Assembly: GCF_964340395.1 (NCBI RefSeq)
Contig: NC_135557.1
Location: 13,435,546-13,499,545 of the forward strand
Length of the DNA: 64,000 bases
Source: Glandiceps talaboti
Lineage: Eukaryota > Hemichordata > Enteropneusta > Spengelidae
Direction: 5' to 3'
Shown here piece by piece: positions 56,501 to 64,000 of the stretch (position 1 is the stretch's first letter; every line of letters starts with the position of its first letter). The position numbers and the translations under genes were made by a program. The notes under the pieces are model-generated. The model ran no database searches and was not told where the DNA came from. It worked only from the letters and a program-made list of their open reading frames with translations.

Positions 56501-56946
56501 TGTTTCTCAGCTCCAAGTGTCTGCAGCTCCGAACTGGCCGTGCACTTGTCAATGACGACTGGGGGTGCTAGTATCTCTTCCATTGAAAATGTACTTAACC
56601 CATTCATTATCACCACTGGACAAAACCATCCCAATTTGTCTTTGTTCATTCCTATAACACCATCTGTAGGTGCCACGGCATCAAAAAGTATTCTTTGACT
56701 GAGAACAACATCTCTGTATGCTACCCAATCCTTGTCTGTTACAGTGTGTCCCTGATTGCGATATCCGATGTAATCAGCATCCATGGGGAATGGTCGAGAG
56801 GAAGGTTTACCTCCACCAATACCATCCACAGCGGACGAACCATCTCTCAACACACCAGAAAACAACATATCAATATCTAACACGTCTTGACCATCAAATG
56901 GTTTTGCCTGTCTATGGCGTGCATTGGTAAATCCAGAAGATGCCAT
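53509..56946 (-). CDS. Candidate major capsid protein, 1145 aa
   Basis: The largest gene in the window, intronless, from ATG 56946 (Met-Ala-Ser-Ser-Gly). No signal peptide or membrane segment; mixed alpha/beta with many Asn and aromatic residues, as in large capsid shells. Residues about 140-240 resemble a capsid floor region, with a beta strand, a long amphipathic helix with Glu-Glu-Ile-Lys-Asn and a loop. Its size is below that of typical herpesvirus major capsid proteins (about 1300-1400 residues) but it is far the best candidate in the block. It lies on the same strand as the protease/scaffold and small capsid candidate. The call rests on size, composition and context rather than on a recognised signature; structure prediction against HK97-type shells would settle it. 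Confidence 0.5.
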   Translation of the reverse strand: MASSGFTNARHRQAKPFDGQDVLDIDMLFSGVLRDGSSAVDGIGGGKPSSRPFPMDADYIGYRNQGHTVTDKDWVAYRDVVLSQRILFDAVAPTDGVIGMNKDKLGWFCPVVIMNGLSTFSMEEILAPPVVIDKCTASSELQTLGAEKQSRQYTMEMYGIAISLSPELIQRASDEEIKNAFKMKVTQAINSIAMTLQRIVYGSIFRAPTLEYMEFRNVRNERDISKRSLFYGTMQKRINLFLAWNLRRTNRQAILIDLDNSLNYSSQNFGDADTIICHPVAAGAMSTMVFEASDSLQIWDNDREVYFMCTSKSGTVLESGIKPNSYLSHKEGPPTLGTMVNGKMKYIIPCPDAKIDGHTYNLSELEAHFKSFNVIGYNPLLHRQGGLFDFNEIASVDWNSIIVTDFEKRSDSRITLSDIMEKSGYFLPETYNARVYNNLLNSVDFMVLRNISPEEYNQGFALPLDLRNKRCLLDPSRKVFYDPERRSFRPSFTYGHSNLSSCPVDRGDIVSGMTIMSRCMVNGEDGEDEDLLCNYLKDCLSLEWTDKDFNTLDLFDATRFEEAMGNNQVENVGRLSEAVIGDVRSNNGLTHFTNYDQLLMVRHFCQLVSNREGKTKERNDNSLDPLESAIINITIILAFVETLYEKYKSITRARQDTTHSWLFHQLGHTTLQENFRDHSPHEEHMDIKLHKASLYHNVVLRSFSPVVYIAGCNSLEEALGNNLVRVVDHVNINFNEEVYNYNSNFKSLVARKTFNTIADPSFIQPQHKFLVSVYCPLLCYNEGMCSEEYARGDHFLNDNYSYRTDWICSSAYGLLVKCFTLLFISMLQNPATTRALGNAGVYLNTGFLLFRTVQQTTCGIAMARSGRQNRYLFCGNCKTDSYHTNSSSYMTNIRLEAEAVDKDPINNTRVQHHVAGLGYRGGMGTDIWDPFNKDSKGDFVAVPMCPSLDITEWSHIQPVNGRVSHSDGNTAKGPCTIDEVQDFFTNNPWGTLGLSEAQVILGNMRHPLWSFQESQYGTYKSFLQAKAPITQFKVGIDTFHRPVDTNGFHNESNIAVQGRQYHDNMKCDLAYKTLNKGYYGENEHSSNTFQDVLNIATVREDEGMVLMDPNTCQLSTKRTDPYFIETGARKKFKPLGQPNNTFVIR

Positions 56947-56999
56947 GTTGCAAACCAAACAATCTCATACTGAAACATGTATGATCGTTAGTAATAATA

Positions 57000-58357
57000 T
57001 TAAAAAAATGCAGGCGGTGCTAATGATAATAACTTTGTAACATTTGAATCAATTAAGTCAGGTGACCCATAATATATATATCGACACATTTCACCAAAAG
57101 CGTTGTCCATTGTTTTAATGTTTTCCTTGGTAAACGGTGGTTTATTTGCATTTGCTGAACGATATAGTCTCATGAAAACATGGACAGTGAAATGTTCTTC
57201 TCTCCAATTATATTTACCATTGAATATTTGTGCATAATTGATATAATTCGGTTTTATCATGCTCTGGGGCTCGATGTGCAACAGGTTTACATTTTCCTTT
57301 GCCAAATTATGCTGCTTGACAACTGAGTTGCAAGTCCAACATTCGCTGTGATAGGTTTTGTAGCTGTTGTAAAAGATTTTCAGAAATGTCGCGTTTTTAT
57401 TAGCCAGAATTATACTGTTTGATATAGTAATATCGTCTGATCTGCCTACGACATAGTCGTAATATCGTAGTGGGTCTAAAGATGCTAAAACAAACAAGTC
57501 TAAGTCAAGATAAACACCTCCCCACTGCATCAAAATTTGCAGTCTTGCAACATCAGCAGCATGCTCTGGCCATTTAGTTGAAAGGTTATTTCCACACACC
57601 TCTGTAGGCATTGTCATGTTACGGATTATTAGTGCAGGAATAAATTTCTTGGCTTCCTGCCACCATTCGCCCTCAGGTTGACAGTCTGTGTGGAATAATA
57701 TTTTATCTGCCTTCATAACCCTGTGTACACTCAGCATGCTGATAAGATTTTCAAAACGAAATGGGTGACATGTAAACCAGATGAAATGTGCTATGTTGGG
57801 TACCACAAAATGGTCATGAGGTTGTAGGTAACCAAACTGTTTCCCATGTTCCTTGGAAGATCCGGTAACATTGTGTAAGCCAATAACAGGTTCGATTGAC
57901 CTTGAATTTTGTAGGTCATTAACGTACTCATTTGACCTTGAGTAATGTGGATCAATAACATTGACAATTGCGCTTCCGTTTAGAGGTCTTGATTGTTTCT
58001 GAAAATATACGAGAGAAAACAAATACAATGAATCTAAACACTGAAGAATTCAAAGTGTCTTGTTTATTTGATGACAGTCATGTGAATAGATTGATAAAGT
58101 AATAAAGAGAAAAGAAAACATTACTGTATTTCGGTTCAAACAAATCATATATCAAGTACCCAGTAGAAAGATTAACTTACAATGCGGGGAGTCCGGTCAA
58201 ATAGATTGGTTAATTTAAAAACCGCCACATGTATAAATATCATTGAAATTACAGCCAGGAGTACTCCAATTAAAGTGACCTTCGTCAGGTTGTTCCTCAT
58301 GTGGACCATATTTACTGCAACACCTCGTATATGTAGACAAGGCATGATCGGAACCAT
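57000..58357 (-). CDS. Spliced GT32-like type II membrane glycosyltransferase, 391 aa
   Basis: Two exons, 58357-58181 and 57998-57000, joined in phase 0 across a 182-bp intron (ATT|GTAAGT; TTTTCAG). Exon 1 holds a short cytosolic tail and a signal anchor at about 27-47; exon 2 holds the catalytic domain. Markers are His-Phe-Ile-Trp-Phe at about 130, a Lys-Ile-Leu-Phe-His-Thr-Asp strand near 159-165, and Gly-Gly-Val-Tyr-Leu-Asp-Leu-Asp at 219-226, the DXD site that binds nucleotide-sugar and metal. Three or more Asn-x-Ser/Thr sites are visible. The family (alpha-1,4-type and GT32 enzymes) adds sugars in the Golgi lumen. It is the only spliced gene of the block and probably of cellular origin. 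The capsid-candidate ATG is 53 bp downstream of its stop. Donor specificity cannot be told. Confidence 0.75.
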
Positions 58358-58683
58358 CAATGATTTAAGTTAGAAGCAAACTCATTAACATTTAATAAAT
58401 TGAGAGTCACCAATTCGGTTATCGGTACTGGTAGAGTAGTAAGGCTCTGGGTCAACAAACCTAGTTAGGTTATATACAGAAGGGTTTACAGTGATGTGTG
58501 TCATGAAATGAAACATATCTTCAACGTATCGTCGAAATTTCGTGTGTTACACTTGGTTGTTGCTGTGTAGCATCGTCCATGAATGTTTAAAAGGAAGAGA
58601 TTCTGTTAGTGTTTGATCATTCCCTTTTTGACTCTTAACGAGTAGGGAAACATCCTACAGAAGTTCTCTGACAAGCATTAACC
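58358..58683. promoter_or_regulatory. Divergent promoter between glycosyltransferase and Cys/His-rich gene
   Basis: 326 bp with no open frame. TATA-like words are GTTATATACAG near 58465-58475 and TTTAAAAGG near 58586, the latter about 95 bp before the plus-strand ATG. Confidence 0.45.
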
Positions 58684-59697
58684 ATGTCCGAACATACCGA
58701 CACAACGCACATCGACGATGTTGTTGAAGTAGCAGAAGCCATCTTTATGGCAAGATATGTACCTTCAGACGATAATTTCGATGATGATATCAAGCCATTG
58801 CCTCCATCACGAATGCAACAAAAACGTCCGTCAGACTATGATGATTTATCGCCCACAACAAAACTCGTTAAATTTTGTATGAAAGACGATAAAGAACTAG
58901 TTGATCGCAAAGATAACTACCAAGTGGCAGACATCACTAAATTCACAAAAGCATATACAAAATGGATCGGAAAGCATGGGATGGGTTATCAGCAAGAAAT
59001 AGATGAGGTAGCAGAAGCCATGTTGAAGCCAACAAATTGGGCAGACTTTGACGAGGATACAATGAATCTATTGGTATCAAGGGATCATTGTTACAAGTGG
59101 TCAAAGGGATTTTGTCTTGGTGACGGTGCACATCAGTACAATCCACACTACAGTCTACATGACCCATATAATATAAATGCGCATGAACAAGTGCAAACCG
59201 ACTCATTGTTACTGAAAGTCAACAACTCGTGTACTTTAGCTACATATGTAGGTGGAAACCTTAAAGACAAATTGAAGGACATATGTAACAAACAAAAATG
59301 TTACACTTTGATGAATAGGCATTGTAGAATGTGGCTGTGTATGTACAATATGCACAGAAGAGATGATGTAGGTTATGGCTATATCTGTATGGCAGATCCA
59401 GATATCAACTGCGATAATACAGCTCTCAATAAAAAACCAGTCCATTGTAAGAATGATACTGTATATCAGCTACACACAGGACATTTAAAATGTAACCACA
59501 CAGATGTGTATAGTGATAAATATACTCATTGCCTGTATTGGCTTTGGATACACGGTATGGAATCGTTGGGCATAAATGAACTAATATGCCCAATCACCTA
59601 CTCTGGGGTGGACAGAGACCGTGCTGTCCGGTGGGGATGTGTGTCACCACATATCTCTCGTATGAACTTAAAGTTTGGCCAAAACAAAGACCAATAA
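58684..59697 (+). CDS. Cys/His-rich viral protein of unknown function
   Basis: 337 aa. The first 75 residues are acidic and disordered, with a basic Lys-Arg-Pro patch at 48-50. The rest is compact and contains about 17 cysteines and many histidines between 135 and 320, in groups that could bind two or more zinc ions. No signal peptide or transmembrane segment. I do not recognise it. A zinc-containing regulator or a nuclear-egress-type protein would fit the composition, but neither is shown. The stop codon lies inside an AATAAA (59693-59698). Confidence 0.6.
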   Translation: MSEHTDTTHIDDVVEVAEAIFMARYVPSDDNFDDDIKPLPPSRMQQKRPSDYDDLSPTTKLVKFCMKDDKELVDRKDNYQVADITKFTKAYTKWIGKHGMGYQQEIDEVAEAMLKPTNWADFDEDTMNLLVSRDHCYKWSKGFCLGDGAHQYNPHYSLHDPYNINAHEQVQTDSLLLKVNNSCTLATYVGGNLKDKLKDICNKQKCYTLMNRHCRMWLCMYNMHRRDDVGYGYICMADPDINCDNTALNKKPVHCKNDTVYQLHTGHLKCNHTDVYSDKYTHCLYWLWIHGMESLGINELICPITYSGVDRDRAVRWGCVSPHISRMNLKFGQNKDQ

Positions 59698-59810
59698 AAG
59701 GGAAGATAGAAAACGATCAACAGGCATTCTCATTTGGAAGTCGTTTTTTTATTGATTCAATAAACTAACACACAAAGGCATCATTTTCATTGTTTGATGT
59801 GTTTTTATTG
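59693..59810. terminator. Convergent poly(A) region with stop-codon overlap
   Basis: Plus-strand AATAAA at 59693-59698 contains the TAA stop of the upstream gene; a second plus-strand signal lies at 59759-59764. Minus-strand signals are at 59748-59753 and 59804-59809, the latter directly beside the stop of the minus-strand gene at 59811. Confidence 0.65.
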
Positions 59811-60728
59811 CTACACAAACATTTCGATTTTCCCATATTCATAGGGTTTTATGTCCTGTCGTGCCATTCCAAGCACAACGTAATCATTCGTTGCTTGCAG
59901 ACAGTCAGCCAATTTTATGACGTTATGTAGAAAATGCTGCAGTGGTATTCTTTTTGATTCGTTTGTGTACAATTCGATGGGTATTTCGTGTGAGTATGCA
60001 GAATGTTTCCACTTGTGAAATTCGTCCATGTTCATCATGTTAGGTAGACAGCGGGCTTGAGAAAACTCGACACATTGTGCCAATATGCTAGTCAGTGCTT
60101 TTAGACCTTGTTCTTTATCGTTGCAGTTCGACAATGCAGCAGTTCCTCTATTCAATCCTAAATAGTCAATGAAGTCGTAAATGCTCCTGTATCTGTCTCT
60201 GTTGTCACAGGAAAATGTGGAGAACTTTATTGATCCATACCGATTGAGGTGCTGTTGCACTTCTTCGTGACTAGGTAGACGAACACAGACGAGTTGGCCG
60301 TCTGCAATCCATTGGCTACCCGTGTGCAGGAAACCCGTGCTCGGCGACTTGGAAACCACTGACATCAGTTTGCCCTTCTCCCACTCGGTGCTCTCGGTAG
60401 ATGCTATACCAACGAGTTTGAATTCTTGAGGGTCGAGATGCCACTCACTTCTCTGTTGTTCTATGTCCTGCATATGATCCAAAGTTTTTCTAGAAAGCCC
60501 AACAGGCGATGGTACAACACCCCATTTTCCTGTTATTGCATCTCTCCGACCTAACAATACTTGGCCTGGTACAATACTGACATTTCCATCTCGAGGGTAA
60601 AGAACATCACGGGTGTCACTGAGACGGTTGCTGTCGAAATTCTGAAACAAAAATGTTCTATCCGCTTCAAGAGCAATGACTGGGCCCTGCACAGGAGGAG
60701 CCTTGATTTGTGTATTGTAATGAGACAT
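59811..60728 (-). CDS. Candidate small capsid (triplex-like) protein, 305 aa
   Basis: The first ATG is at 60728. No membrane segment. The sequence is beta-rich, with repeated Gly-turn patterns such as Pro-Gly-Gln-Val-Leu-Leu-Gly and, at the C terminus, Val-Leu-Gly-Met-Ala-x4 followed by Tyr-Gly-Lys-Ile. This resembles the small beta domain of capsid-stabilising proteins. Its length is close to that of herpesvirus triplex subunit 2. It lies 35 bp downstream of the protease/scaffold gene on the same strand, as expected of a capsid gene cluster. A non-structural role is not excluded. Confidence 0.45.
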   Translation of the reverse strand: MSHYNTQIKAPPVQGPVIALEADRTFLFQNFDSNRLSDTRDVLYPRDGNVSIVPGQVLLGRRDAITGKWGVVPSPVGLSRKTLDHMQDIEQQRSEWHLDPQEFKLVGIASTESTEWEKGKLMSVVSKSPSTGFLHTGSQWIADGQLVCVRLPSHEEVQQHLNRYGSIKFSTFSCDNRDRYRSIYDFIDYLGLNRGTAALSNCNDKEQGLKALTSILAQCVEFSQARCLPNMMNMDEFHKWKHSAYSHEIPIELYTNESKRIPLQHFLHNVIKLADCLQATNDYVVLGMARQDIKPYEYGKIEMFV

Positions 60729-60763
60729 GACATACAAAAGACAATTGCATCACAACGTTAATG

Positions 60764-61381
60764 TTACATCTTCTTGGTCAATGGTTGCTGTGGTTCTTCA
60801 TACAAATTTTCTGGCAATGCACCAGTAATACTGATGGGTTTTCTCATTTTCCAGTAATTTAGTTTTCCGTCACTGACACTACTGGTGTTGAAACTTGCAT
60901 CAATTCTTTCATTTGTCTGCTTATCTTCTGTGATTTGAGTTTCTTTTGGTTTTTGGTAGGGTTGCTGTTGTTGTGGTTGGGGTAGGGGTGGGACTGTGGG
61001 TGGGGGTGCTTGCTGTTGTTGTTGTGGTGGTGGAGGAGGAGGTGGTGGTGGTAAGGATGTGGGTGTTTGGTGTTGTTGCTGCTGGTTGTAGTCAATTAAA
61101 GCTGGATGAATCGTACTTTGTGAAAAGGGTGCATTGGATGAAACAGTGTGACTAAATTGTCCAATTGTATTTGGATATGCCTGCCCATTTGCATACAGTT
61201 GTTGCTGTTGCCATTGTTGTTGCTGTAGTGGATGAATTAAGTTGACCGGTTGGTTTGGCCAGGTCAATTGTCCCAGGTATGGATATGGTTGAACAGGAGG
61301 TGTTTGAAAGGCAGGGTTGTATGGAAGAGGGGCTTCAAGAGATGAATATTGCTGATGTTGGTTTAACACTGGCTTCTGGGT

Positions 61382-61431
<50 letters not shown>

Positions 61432-62620
61432 GCACTGTAAACATATTGTCTGTAGCCTTTTCCAGCATTGAAATATACTCCTTGAGAGATTGTGTACTTT
61501 CATTTTGCTGACCTTGTTGTTTCAGTCTTTCTAAACGTTGCATTTGTTCTGTATTTAGATTGAACATGGCATTTGATCCTTTTCTCTGTAACCTACTGGC
61601 TACACGTTTATAATAATCATTCAATTTATTTTGTATGTTGGACGATTTCTGTTTACCACCCATCTTTGATGCTTGAAATACGTTTTCACATGTTTCAGTG
61701 AGTTTTTCAAAAGAGGCATTGATGTGTTTCTCATCATGTGGATGACGCATTATTTTGTGTTGGAGTTCGGCTAAATCTTCACGCCTTTTTTTGGCTTCTA
61801 ATGTGTCTTGTTTGTCAAGCAAGGAGCTAACATACTTCATGAATTTTTGCAACTGCAGAGTCACAGTGTCCCATTTACAAGCCATTCCATTCATTTGGGT
61901 CTGTCTCTGTTGCATGAGGTCAATCATATCCGATGCTTCTCTGTCAGGGAGGTCCTGGGCTATCTTGGCCACTAGAGCCAACTCTTTGGCTGTCAATTCG
62001 TCTTCACTTGTCTCTCCTTCACTATTTCTTCCGTCCATGTCGCATGTTATTGCATCGTGGTGGTCGCCCTTGTTATCAGGGAGTCCATCGTCTCTTCCCT
62101 CCATTGTGTTCATGCTAGCTTTGATGGTTTTGTAGTTGCCTTTACGTTTATACTGTGATCCATAACCGAACGCATTTCTTCCAAGACGTTCTATGCTGTC
62201 TTTGTCCTTAACGAACACCACTCTGGTCCCAGATCTTGCTCCAGTTCTCACCATTGATACGTCTAAACACCTACCTCGATCGTTTGCATCCTGGCTCAGA
62301 GAGACGCTGTCATATATTTCTCTCAGTGGACTTTGCAAATAGTCTTCAGCTGTGATTTCTAGCAACACAGCAACAGCAAAGGGTGTGTTTGGATACGAGT
62401 AATCCAACCACCAGTTTTTTACACGACCTATACCTTTGTCTGACAAAATACTGGAGGTTGACTTGTCTTTCTCATTTCCCACAACGTGCTCCCATCTCAC
62501 GGGAAGATTCGTTAGGCGCCATTTGTCTACTTCTGAGATAAGAACATCGTATTTTGGATTCCTGATGTCAGCTACACTCTCTTTTACATCTGTTACAATA
62601 TGAGCCAAACAGTATTGCAT
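60764..62620 (-). CDS. Herpesvirus-like maturational protease fused to scaffold, 618 aa
   Basis: The N-terminal 150 residues match the assemblin serine protease fold of Herpesvirales. Leu39-Pro40 is followed by His45 in Glu-His-Val-Val-Gly, the expected first catalytic His. A Ser-Val-Ser-Leu-Ser motif at 105-109 contains the nucleophile. A Gly127-Ala-Arg-Ser-Gly-Thr132 motif matches the conserved Gly-Arg-Arg-x-Gly-Thr oxyanion segment. The third catalytic position, His in classical herpesviruses, is Asp120 here. Residues 230-395 are helical and charged; about 396-413 is a polyglutamine run and 520-560 a poly-Pro/Gln region, typical of a disordered scaffold tail. In the family this protein guides procapsid assembly and is then cleaved so that DNA can enter. 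It is the best evidence for the identity of the block. Start is ATG 62620. Confidence 0.8.
61383..61433. repeat. (GTT)n trinucleotide run coding for polyglutamine
   Basis: About 17 GTT/TTG units within the scaffold tail; on the coding strand CAA codons predominate. A length difference here would keep the frame. Confidence 0.85.
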
Positions 62621-62638
62621 TTTTGTAACCAATAAAAA

Positions 62639-63253
62639 CTATTTTATTCTTGATAACTCTCTTCCGTAAATAGCACGTGTGCTTTCTACATTTCTTAAGA
62701 GTATATCTTTTTTTCTGTAAGGGTGTATTCGACGACAGTGTTTCCTGCACTTTTCTTTACGTCTTAGGGCATCATGGGCAAGAAGTGACAATGTTTTGGA
62801 AAGTAAAATGTCTTTTTGTAAATCTTCATACCTCACAGTCATGTCTATCTTTGTGTGTTGTGTAACTGTGAAGGTCCTCTGTTGTAGGTTGCACACAGCA
62901 CTCAAACATGGTGATTTCAGTATGAGAGAGAACACGTCGTGGCTGAGATGAACAACATTGTTGAAAACAAAACTGTTTTCCTCAATTGTCACATCACTTG
63001 AAAACGGTGCTATCATATCTGCTATCATATGAAGTGTTGCATGACCCATTAGTTGTGGTTGACAAAACGAAGGATCATCATTGGGCAATTTCATTTGGGC
63101 TATTGTACATTGGCAAGTAGGACTAGAGGAGAAAATGACCTGGCCTACCAGGCCAGACAAATTGATACAACAGCACAGATCGATAGGACTGTTTAGTAGA
63201 ATCATTTCTATGTCGACAGTGGAAACTATGTCCCATATGTTGCAGCTGTTCAT
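62639..63253 (-). CDS. Small viral protein of unknown function, 204 aa
   Basis: The start is ATG 63253, whose ATGA overlaps the stop of the upstream gene. The N-terminal half has hydrophobic stretches with several Cys (Cys-Cys-Cys near 27-29) but no clear membrane helix. The C-terminal 60 residues are highly basic (Arg/Lys/His), suiting nucleic-acid binding or nuclear import. The stop (62639-62641) directly follows an AATAAA in the last codons. No family recognised. Confidence 0.55.
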   Translation of the reverse strand: MNSCNIWDIVSTVDIEMILLNSPIDLCCCINLSGLVGQVIFSSSPTCQCTIAQMKLPNDDPSFCQPQLMGHATLHMIADMIAPFSSDVTIEENSFVFNNVVHLSHDVFSLILKSPCLSAVCNLQQRTFTVTQHTKIDMTVRYEDLQKDILLSKTLSLLAHDALRRKEKCRKHCRRIHPYRKKDILLRNVESTRAIYGRELSRIK

Positions 63254-63993
63254 GCTGATGACAGTATACTGAGAACGTTTTCTGGCAAGCTGTTTACTGG
63301 GCAATTGACAAAGGCAGTTGACAACCAGCGTATTCTTTCGTCCACTCGTTCGTATTCTTTTTTACCTGTAGACAAAATGATGGTGCAGTCTTTCCATGTG
63401 TAATTCCACTTGTCTTGCACTCTGATTACTTGGTTTGAGATGCCTATACATCGAACGTAAATACCATGACCCTTTCTCAAATTTTTCACGAAATGATCTT
63501 CCTGACTGTTTTTCAGCCAAATAGTCCCGATCATCCTGTTAACCACAGACGACTGGTGTCTGTAGTCATCACATGCCATCTGGAGCTTCTTTGCAAAAGC
63601 ATACACATTGCGTCTCATTGCAGCATTATCCAGACTTTCTAAGACAGAGAAAAACACACAGTGCATGCTGGGATACTGTTCCACGAAAAGGCGTTCGAAA
63701 ATTACACGTACTGCTTGACAACCTACACGATCTGACCTCGTCTTGAACCTACTCACTATGGCAGCTTTCAAGCGAAGGTCTTCAAGGCGCTTGCACACTA
63801 TCAGCTTGATCAGTTTGTATGGAGCATACCCACAGCTAGAGTTATCGGTCTCTGCAGGCAACAATACAGAATCACTCGTGACAAAATTATCGCGTGGCCA
63901 AGCAAGGTGTAATTTGCCCTCCTTCTGGACCAAAAAAGGTCCCTGAATGAACAGGTCGAGAGCTCTTTCAACATACTGTGTGATGTCGGACAT
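63250..63993 (-). CDS. Viral protein of unknown function, 247 aa
   Basis: Complete from ATG 63993 to stop 63250. Mixed alpha/beta, basic in the middle, with no signal or membrane segment and no motif that I recognise. It overlaps the next gene by four bases (ATGA). Co-orientation and tight spacing with the two genes downstream suggest it belongs to the capsid/packaging cluster. Seven bases remain to the window end. Confidence 0.55.
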   Translation of the reverse strand: MSDITQYVERALDLFIQGPFLVQKEGKLHLAWPRDNFVTSDSVLLPAETDNSSCGYAPYKLIKLIVCKRLEDLRLKAAIVSRFKTRSDRVGCQAVRVIFERLFVEQYPSMHCVFFSVLESLDNAAMRRNVYAFAKKLQMACDDYRHQSSVVNRMIGTIWLKNSQEDHFVKNLRKGHGIYVRCIGISNQVIRVQDKWNYTWKDCTIILSTGKKEYERVDERIRWLSTAFVNCPVNSLPENVLSILSSA

Positions 63994-64000
63994 GGCACAG

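Larger units (their letters stand above)
49592..64000. mobile_element. Endogenous herpesvirus-like block (left part; continues past window)
   Basis: Ten genes fill about 14.4 kb with small gaps, against one gene per 20-30 kb to the left. The protease/scaffold gene with its assemblin motifs is the diagnostic member. Large capsid-size proteins, a PD-(D/E)XK nuclease and a polytopic membrane protein fit a herpesvirus-like gene set. Genes lie on both strands, mainly minus, and have divergent promoters and convergent poly(A) signals. The frames are long and undamaged. The left limit lies between the host repeat ending at 49591 and the last unique codons near 49695; the right limit is outside the window. 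Family is from recognition of motifs and context, not from a search. A mirusvirus-like relative, also with HK97-type capsids, is the main alternative. Confidence 0.75.

Noticed and set aside
58172-58360. Separate small membrane-protein gene
   Set aside because: A strong donor at its end joins it in phase to the glycosyltransferase exon; it is the signal-anchor exon.
60859-61440. Additional frames across the scaffold tail (His/Thr-rich, Val-rich)
   Set aside because: Frame-shifted or antisense readings of the Gln/Pro-coding repeats.

Overview
The window is metazoan nuclear DNA. It is AT-rich and full of microsatellites and short inverted-repeat elements, with spliced genes on both strands; the host is most likely a marine invertebrate. 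I cannot name the species. The left 49 kb is ordinary, gene-poor host sequence. The right 14.4 kb is quite different: densely packed, nearly intronless genes that read as part of an endogenous herpesvirus-like genome.

Layout. 1-6.8 kb: non-coding, with a cluster of DR1-like AGGTCA repeats near 1.57-1.77 kb and an (ATGT)n tract. 6.8-40.1 kb, minus strand: one PRDM-family gene (PR/SET-like domain plus six C2H2 zinc fingers). I rebuilt it as nine exons with compatible phases (591 aa); the first exon is 27.8 kb upstream of the second. That first intron holds most of the repeats: hAT-like MITEs (one nested, with clear target-site duplications), a TIR element, tandem arrays and long microsatellites. 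40.1-46.4 kb: intergenic, tandem repeats. 46.4-49.4 kb, plus strand: a four-exon gene I do not recognise. Its first intron carries a perfect 111-bp inverted-repeat element, and its last exon is open in two frames.

49.6-64 kb: the herpesvirus-like block. The anchor is a 618-aa minus-strand protein with an assemblin-type serine protease domain fused to a Pro/Gln-rich scaffold-like tail, as in the protease/scaffold gene of Herpesvirales. Around it lie a 1145-aa major-capsid candidate, a 305-aa candidate triplex/capsid protein, a 687-aa candidate portal or large structural protein, a compact PD-(D/E)XK nuclease, a four-helix membrane protein, a Cys/His-rich 337-aa protein and two small proteins sharing an ATGA stop/start overlap. 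Together they would supply capsid assembly and maturation plus DNA processing. One gene differs: a GT32-like, type II membrane glycosyltransferase with an intron and a DXD motif, probably captured from a cellular genome. Genes are separated by tens of bases, with short divergent promoters and shared convergent poly(A) signals. The reading frames are long and undamaged, so the insertion is young, or under selection, or a sequenced viral genome joined to host DNA. The block runs off the right edge; no polymerase, terminase or integrase is visible inside the window. A malacoherpesvirus-like lineage is the best guess because the host looks invertebrate, but assignment needs profile searches.
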